NCBI GenBank assembly: GCA_907165135.1 | Contig: OU015566.1 | Span: 1,862,501 to 1,926,500, forward strand | Source of the DNA: Oikopleura dioica | Lineage: Eukaryota > Chordata > Appendicularia > Copelata > Oikopleuridae | Direction of reading: 5' to 3' | Length of the DNA: 64,000 nucleotides | Part shown: piece after piece, positions 59,301-64,000 of the stretch | How the letters are laid out: each line of letters starts with the position of its first letter | How positions within the stretch are numbered: position 1 is the first letter of the stretch | The notes under the pieces: model-generated | The model's database searches: none | Told to the model about the DNA's origin: nothing | The model's input: the letters and a program-made list of their open reading frames with translations, nothing else | Program-made: the position numbers and the translations under genes

Positions 59301-61852
59301 TACGCAGGCAGTTCTTTCGCATTTCTTATATGGTCAAGTTTGTTGTACCATTCATAGCAAAATGAACCTTTTGCAAAAAGTTCCTCACTCAGACCGCAGG
59401 ATCGAGCAAGTTTATCCAGCGCCATCGGACAAGTGTAGTTTTTAAAATCTCGAAAAGTGAGATTAAGGGCTTCTAAAACCATGTATCCACTAGCTCGTTT
59501 AATAAAGCTAATTAGCTTTGTATTTCCACCAACGAAAAAGAATAAAACGGAGATAAGAGTCGGAAAAAGAACGACCATGTCGTATCTTTCTCCTACCCAA
59601 GAATAGATTTTCAACTTATAAAAATCCTTCAAATATTTGAGCTTTTTGCGATAAGCCGCCAGAAGAGAAGGATTACTTCCTTGTCCAGCTTCTTTCTTTT
59701 TGTTTTCATCTTCGATCAGCTTTTCATAATGTTGAACACCTTGAAATATACAACCAGGAATCAGACTCTCCATTTTCTTCTGAAGTATGAGAAGGTAATT
59801 GATAAATTCTGTAAGCATTATTAAAGATCCTTCGACTTCATCCGTTTTACGCACAAAGCACTCGCGTTCACCATTACTGGTGACAGTCGCCAATGTTGCT
59901 AATTTATGATATTTATCTCCAGTAGAAAAGCCATTGCAATTCATTGTGCACTCAATATCATAAACAACGAAGTATTCTTGCACATAATCAAATGCAGGCA
60001 AGAATTTTTCAGCAACTAGCTCGTGCACGTGATCCATGATTCGGTAAGATTCGACAGTCTGATGAATTATATCAATGGTGTCCATGTTACAGGTTGATTC
60101 GTGTTTTTTCATTTTACGCTTATCGGCATGGGTATACAGACAATTTGGCGTTTTACACTTTGGAAGTTCGACGACCATGCGATCAGGCAAAACTCGAACA
60201 AGAGTTTGATCATTGAAGACATTTGGTATTAGAGTAAGAACGTTTCGTATTGGCATGTATTCTGCGTAAAGCGACGATTCGACGCTATCGTGAGTGCTTT
60301 GCGCCCGTGGAATTGAGTCGTTGTTTTCATCTGAAGAATCACTTTCATGAGCAGGCTCTGGCAACAAATCGTCGGTATCGTAATTAAGCAAATCGTCATT
60401 TGTATGCAAGGAAGACGAAGTATCCTCGCCATTTTTCGATACTGCACATTGGTTATCAACAAATGGATTTCGCGCTTGACTCTTTTCTGAACTTGCATTT
60501 TCAGTCAATTTATCAAAATCAACAAAAGATAAATCGTCATCATTTGTTTCCATCGCAGCTGTTTCCATAGCAGTTGTACCTTCGAGTTCTTGCAAATCTT
60601 CCTCATCGCTTTGCAATACTTCTGTTGCATCGTGTAAGTTGTGTTTGTGATTTTTTGTCCAACGCAAAATTTGAGCTGTCTTCTTCTTACCCAGATATCT
60701 TGAACATTTACTGTAACGTCGTTGAAAATCTTTATTCGCGGCGTAAAGTGGTAGCAGACCAGGATAATTATCAAATTCCCTGTACGTTAGATTTGTAAGC
60801 CGTTTGAATTCGTTTGCAAACTCATCCTCTTGCATGGGCGCCGCTAGAATATTCATATTGATACAATCCGAATTCCCCATCGCTGCGTAAACGCACCGCT
60901 TCAAATTAACGTTGTCGTTTATAATTTTTCCAACAAAAAGGCGAATGTTGACTTTGTATTTGTTTCTTATTTTCTGGAAAATGCCATCTGCAATCGAAAA
61001 TTGTTTATCTGCGTAAGCTTCGCCAAACAGCTCCTTTTTTATCTCCGCAATTTTGACATTATACTCGCGTAGATGTAGTTTAGGCCACCGTACTTTTATC
61101 AACGCGTGCCAAATACTTACCCAGTTTTTATCTCGATCTTCAAAAGTACGCCTAGTTGGCAAAAGATGAAATGTTCCAAGACGCCAAAAATAAGGTCGCG
61201 CGCTTTGCAGAACAACGCAGGGTCGAGTTGACATTGGATTGACGGACTCTAATCTGCCAATAACTTGTTCAACATTTTCGCGGTCACCAACTCGATGAGG
61301 TCGATAACTAATACCAAGAGGGCGAAAATAGCCTCCATACAAAGCGTAAATATCAATGTCCAAGAAACGCTCTAACTTTGGTAAATCTGCTCTCGTCGGC
61401 GACAAACCAAACTTTTCCACTAGTTCGCTAGAATCCACTTTTGAAAGCTCTTCGCGCAGTTCTTGGTTTAATTTTGTAGGAATTTTCGGGTGTATTTTTT
61501 TAAGATAGTTCCACCAGTTGATCCCCAAAAGAATCGTATCGTACACATTCGAGCGATTACGCTCATCGTCAGGATTTGCAGGAGAATAATCATCGCTAGA
61601 ACTACTGGACGTACGAGTTCGATTTCCATTTGACTTATTGTTGTCATCAGAACTTTCATCGCTCTCCAAAGGATCCGGTCTCTGACGAGGCCTTTTAACT
61701 ACATCATCTAATTCACTATCATCGCTGTCATCTGCTAAAAAAGAGCTTTCTGCAGTTCGTTGACTGTTTGCCGAAGCTAACAAATGCCTTCGTTTTTTTT
61801 GATAATTTGTTTTTGATAAACCTTTTGCTTTATTTGGAAGAAAACGCTTCAT
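56387..61852 (-). CDS. family B DNA polymerase, protein-primed type (1821 codons, intact)
   Basis: One uninterrupted frame. Motifs: exonuclease motif I VVYDIEC near residue 629, an Exo III-like YNYNDCVLL near 1010, polymerase motif A TYDFNSLYP near 1117, motif B KFILNSAVGY near 1529, and motif C YCDTDS near 1629. All catalytic acids are present, so both polymerising and proofreading activity look possible. A C2H2/C3H-like finger (CKTPNCLYTHADKRKMKKHE) is at about 565-585. The first 550 residues are a long extension with Ser/Asp-rich linkers. Together with the capsid-like gene this fits polymerases of Polintons, adintoviruses and relatives, which start synthesis from a protein. The length exceeds the usual 1000-1300. 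TATATAA lies about 40 bp upstream (61892-61898). Confidence 0.85.
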   Translation of the reverse strand: MKRFLPNKAKGLSKTNYQKKRRHLLASANSQRTAESSFLADDSDDSELDDVVKRPRQRPDPLESDESSDDNNKSNGNRTRTSSSSSDDYSPANPDDERNRSNVYDTILLGINWWNYLKKIHPKIPTKLNQELREELSKVDSSELVEKFGLSPTRADLPKLERFLDIDIYALYGGYFRPLGISYRPHRVGDRENVEQVIGRLESVNPMSTRPCVVLQSARPYFWRLGTFHLLPTRRTFEDRDKNWVSIWHALIKVRWPKLHLREYNVKIAEIKKELFGEAYADKQFSIADGIFQKIRNKYKVNIRLFVGKIINDNVNLKRCVYAAMGNSDCINMNILAAPMQEDEFANEFKRLTNLTYREFDNYPGLLPLYAANKDFQRRYSKCSRYLGKKKTAQILRWTKNHKHNLHDATEVLQSDEEDLQELEGTTAMETAAMETNDDDLSFVDFDKLTENASSEKSQARNPFVDNQCAVSKNGEDTSSSLHTNDDLLNYDTDDLLPEPAHESDSSDENNDSIPRAQSTHDSVESSLYAEYMPIRNVLTLIPNVFNDQTLVRVLPDRMVVELPKCKTPNCLYTHADKRKMKKHESTCNMDTIDIIHQTVESYRIMDHVHELVAEKFLPAFDYVQEYFVVYDIECTMNCNGFSTGDKYHKLATLATVTSNGERECFVRKTDEVEGSLIMLTEFINYLLILQKKMESLIPGCIFQGVQHYEKLIEDENKKKEAGQGSNPSLLAAYRKKLKYLKDFYKLKIYSWVGERYDMVVLFPTLISVLFFFVGGNTKLISFIKRASGYMVLEALNLTFRDFKNYTCPMALDKLARSCGLSEELFAKGSFCYEWYNKLDHIRNAKELPAYPCFYSTMSVATNEYVIEMDKIIATNIQDGKWKNEKKEIANRVCRFLKLTHIFEDPVAKEHFDNLPPVDEASQGESLFQIRDTIDLYVKWTTQIDKFLCWSDEKNRWHLDEDDEATRAFFRFSPNMYRASVERWYALEEDSSNQNPITMMDFLIDYNYNDCVLLQGSISSFALSNQRRFGLGIHSELSISQLAHKIAFLKYDKKCPPIYSISPDFPELLRDMRKNLTGGIVQVLHRAVYLNGPNPAIPESAWKTLLGKIIKAVITYDFNSLYPQSFRGDLPCGPGIKYTLQKMGYSSSMCYADEKRFFSKGMFHQRQNTSLGSIRWLEYLNWSPDYSFNGSIEHSYNLEEKKIGNYYIDGYAESEDERILIRSNDAEKEPFRFIKKRYFFEYRGCTFHPCTNKLCKIKPTCAAKKELIDPATGTKIFVPFTKDGLLKKEDARMQKIIDDVRKMDKIEDWGKPLKHWNGNEWEETEGPQNFPHSITIKMACEWKREWKILESTGKSPSSKTYPFLFKGAKKPSGLPSGREGVTEAEFKKLVLEEDENGESKFFGFAMVDLRSPPSVIEKYKYMPPIFARKRIEREDLQGDLNDTLSDTQKKRMFPCEENIFCFNVDNYFISSQMLHYYAKMGIEYKVKYFVSYFRGKPFENFVNDLVADRVKAAAKGDQAGQNWIKFILNSAVGYFAINRSKFLKTRILSSGDLYTALRNPRLKSLSTLQAEKTKCDPLHEAIFSKKMVNHSTALQVQLFVYQNSKLLFFKFRDVLNEYMEEGMVQICYCDTDSFVLALGAKTLDECVKVCLKDEWETIIKPKWFATSCPASQKEPGLLKVEAEIYSGWFIALSAKCYIMTECEPNRIDEAIVAPENRHRVFEVLEEHNRSFLNEKNVKRSAKGCAKKIKLRYLDYLAALFSDNSEDSVIKNMPLFMYDQVNKQIKTKVLSKRVINGALKKRIVDKDKIRTYALKKADGTYY

Positions 61853-61891
61853 TAAACAAGAGTTTACACAAGATTTATTCGCAGTTAGCGT

Positions 61892-61898
61892 TATATAG
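61892..61898 (-). promoter_or_regulatory. TATA-like box of the polymerase gene
   Basis: TATATAA on the minus strand about 40-46 bp before the ATG at 61852. Confidence 0.4.
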
Positions 61899-61970
61899 AA
61901 TAAATGTCAGCAGAGAGTAGAACGCTCAAGGAGAACGTTGGATTAACTCGCAGCGCCTTTTGTGGAGTCG

Positions 61971-63847
61971 CTAACGCGACATTTTAGACCTCTTGGATGG
62001 AGGTGCTCGTCCGATTTGTTCCGTATTATCTAGATGAATTGAAGGAGTTTGATTATCAGGAGTTGCCTTGCACATCACACTTGATCTTGAAATCACAGAA
62101 GCTTCTAAAATATTGTTAATACAGTTATTTTATAACGCAAAACCAACCATTTCTTGACGCGTCCAAAATTAAATTATCCACCGGAAATCGCATGATGAAC
62201 GGAGCCCAACCCTTTGTTAAAGGAGCTCTGAATGTTATTCGGATTTGAACTGTTCCCATCATATCTCGGCGATCGCCAAAATAAATGGGAACAAACCAGT
62301 TTTGGTTACAAAACTGAAAAAATCAAGGCCTTCCCCTACAGTTTTATTTGCGTAGCGGCCATTATGGCGGAGAAAATTAAGGTAATGATCTTGAGCAGAA
62401 TTCCATGGAGTACCATGAGCGTGCTCGTTATCGACTAGAATTTCGAATTGCTCAATCTCAAACCCTTCCTCGAAAAGAGACGTTTTAGTAATACATCTAT
62501 CGAAAGCTGGAGTTTTACGAGCCTCGCTCATTCCCGTGAAAATCAACATGTCTGGAAATAATCCCCGAGAACATTCGACGATATACGTTCGATACCCCGG
62601 GGCCCAGGTTCCAACGCATAATCGAGGATGGTAAAAGGGGATCTTTGCCTGTCTTTTACCGATAATAAACGGTCGTTCATCTTTTGTTGGAGTGCAAAAA
62701 ACACTCTCAAATTGTAAGTGTCGAAGCATATCCGTAGTTATCGTGAAATCTGTACCCGTTTTCGCCCAAAATATAACATACGCTGTTTCATTTTCTACCA
62801 TCTTATCATACTTTGGAACTTTTCGAAAGATCTTGTGAGCCCTCCACGTACTTGATACTGCTTGAGTGTTAGTTTTTGCATTAGCAGGAGTACCTTTATT
62901 GTACAGCTCTTTGCGTTGATTTTCAGGTAAATACGCGCCACCAATAGGTTCTATTTGGAGATATTCAGGAGCAATATCCTCATCGGAGCTTGTAAACTTA
63001 GAATCAGAACAGTCACACGATGCTTCTGTTAAATGCTCCACCCATTCGCTCACCAATTGAATATTCTTGTTGAACGGATAGGTCATTTTAGTGCCTATAA
63101 CTTTTCCCCGATCGTCTTTCTGGTAGATATTTTTTCCAAAGTCCTAAGCTTTTGATATTCAGTCCATTTCATTGCCATCCGTTTAGGCGTTTCCGATATA
63201 TCCACTCCAGTTTGAGTAAGAAGCTCAAACTTAACTCTTGAATCTGCAGGTAAAACTCTTTGTTGTCTCGCCAATCCGTGGCTAATCGGCGATCTAACAA
63301 GATATCGATGATACAGTATTTCACAACTGATAGCTTTTTGATTTGTTGAAATTTCTATAGGTTTGTCCATTTCCTTCCATTCTTCCATTGCGTATTGCTG
63401 CCGATTTTCTACAAGATTGTAACCATTATGCTTACATGTTAATGCGAGCAATTCGTCGGCGTCCGCGTCGTAGGAATCGTAGTGACCTTCTGGAAATAAT
63501 TCAACCTCCTGAGCTTTTGGCGAGTAATTGAGTTTTTTAACGAAATTGTTAAAAAATAAGTACTCCAAGCCATTGGTCCACGTTGAGAAAATACACTCAT
63601 CCAAAATATAGAAGTTGAGTTTATCGATGATCTTTGACGCGAAACCGTTATCAGGGACGAAATTTGAAGGCATCTTTAATTGAAACAAAATTGCGCATCT
63701 GTCCAGTTTAATTGGTAATTTATCAGGAGGCATTGCAAAAGTTATTTTCCCATTACCAGAAGAGAAGTCGCCAAGTGTGTGGAGAACTTTATATCCTGCA
63801 TAGGGATCGGGATTCTTTTGGCTTTTTGTAGTAGAGTAGATTTCCAT
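61971..63847 (-). CDS. double-jelly-roll capsid-like protein, frame changes inside
   Basis: Three coding stretches in different frames. The first (63095-63847, 250 codons) starts MEIYSTTKSQKN and has a beta-rich block (GKITFAMPPDKLPIKLDRC). The second (62259-63086 and some bases upstream) holds the block YLNFLRHNGRYANKTVGEG. The third (about 62150-62262) has GTVQIRITFRAPLT and VDNLILDASRN, then a short intron leads to a last exon stopping at 61971. The order and spacing of strands resemble the double-jelly-roll major capsid protein of Polintons and related viruses, and the summed length fits. Frames change near 63090-63140 and near 62262-62330; these are either short or odd introns, or mutations that disable the gene. 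Confidence 0.5.
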
Positions 63848-64000
63848 AGTTTTCTTCCATCGTTAAAACTAAAATTTTATTACAATAAATTGTGAACAAA
63901 TAACATCTAGCCTAAAAGATCGCTTAATTTATGTTTTGTAAGCAACGGTATCATAACCCCTAATTTAAATGATATTATGTTTAAGTGAGCATATATGAGT
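63848..64000. other. sequence to the right edge
   Basis: About 150 bp, AT-rich, upstream of the capsid-like gene. No gene or terminal repeat seen. Confidence 0.4.

Larger units (their letters stand above)
41978..64000. mobile_element. endogenous DNA-virus-like element (Polinton/adintovirus-like), right end missing
   Basis: A 22-kb block, unlike the host part, with about 15 small genes on both strands, gaps as small as 5 bp, short introns and close TATA boxes. It holds a family B DNA polymerase with all main motifs and a two-part capsid-like gene of the double-jelly-roll type. Other products look structural: basic proteins, a PPxY protein and membrane proteins. No integrase, packaging ATPase or adenain-type protease was recognised; they may lie to the right. 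The element may be an integrated virus or a self-synthesising transposon. Both intact genes and broken ones are present. Confidence 0.6.

Noticed and set aside
57099-60798. Plus- and minus-strand frames inside the polymerase gene
   Set aside because: Shadows of a single frame that holds all polymerase motifs.

Overview
The window is nuclear DNA of a small-genome animal. The best guess is an appendicularian tunicate of the Oikopleura kind. Reasons seen in the sequence: genes are dense on both strands; most introns that can be placed are only 37-52 bp; at least one intron lacks a GT donor; short TTAGGG-type tracts occur; and clear animal orthologues are present (SZT2, MTMR9, a synaptotagmin-like protein, a DHHC palmitoyltransferase, an astacin protease). 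The species is inferred, not proven.

Layout. 1-2525 (minus): 3' part of a teashirt-like zinc-finger gene. 2526-7039: gene-poor, AT-rich, with a recurring AAGGGTRTCAC motif. 7040-10843 (minus): secreted astacin protease joined to a ZP domain; its last intron holds a foldback hAT-like element. 11107-11859: two small genes, head to head. 12102-15082 (plus): synaptotagmin-like protein (Rab effector). 15137-19966 (minus): two tandem secreted Thr-rich paralogues, the second split by a 3.1-kb hAT-like element carrying a 19-copy satellite and two tRNA-like modules. 20455-25083 (minus): acidic disordered protein with an alternative membrane-anchor exon. 25624-26926 (minus): DHHC enzyme. 27554-29498 (minus): MTMR9. 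29628-41639 (minus): SZT2, about 12 kb.

From about 41978 to the right edge the character changes. A block of small, tightly packed genes on both strands, often with TATA boxes 20-80 bp upstream and 35-50 bp introns, leads to an intact 1821-codon family B DNA polymerase and a capsid-like gene. I read this as an endogenous DNA-virus-like element of the Polinton/adintovirus kind, cut by the window end. Two miniature transposons lie inside it; one (56001-56108) breaks a gene, and the capsid-like gene changes frame twice, so this copy is at least partly decayed or is expressed by splicing.

How genes may work together. SZT2 and MTMR9 lie on the same strand with only 129 bp between coding regions and act in lysosomal nutrient signalling and endosomal phosphoinositide control, so an operon is possible. 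In the virus-like block, a polymerase, a capsid-like protein, basic nucleic-acid-binding-like proteins, a PPxY protein and a membrane protein with a furin-like site are what a virion-forming element would need. No integrase, packaging ATPase or protease was recognised.
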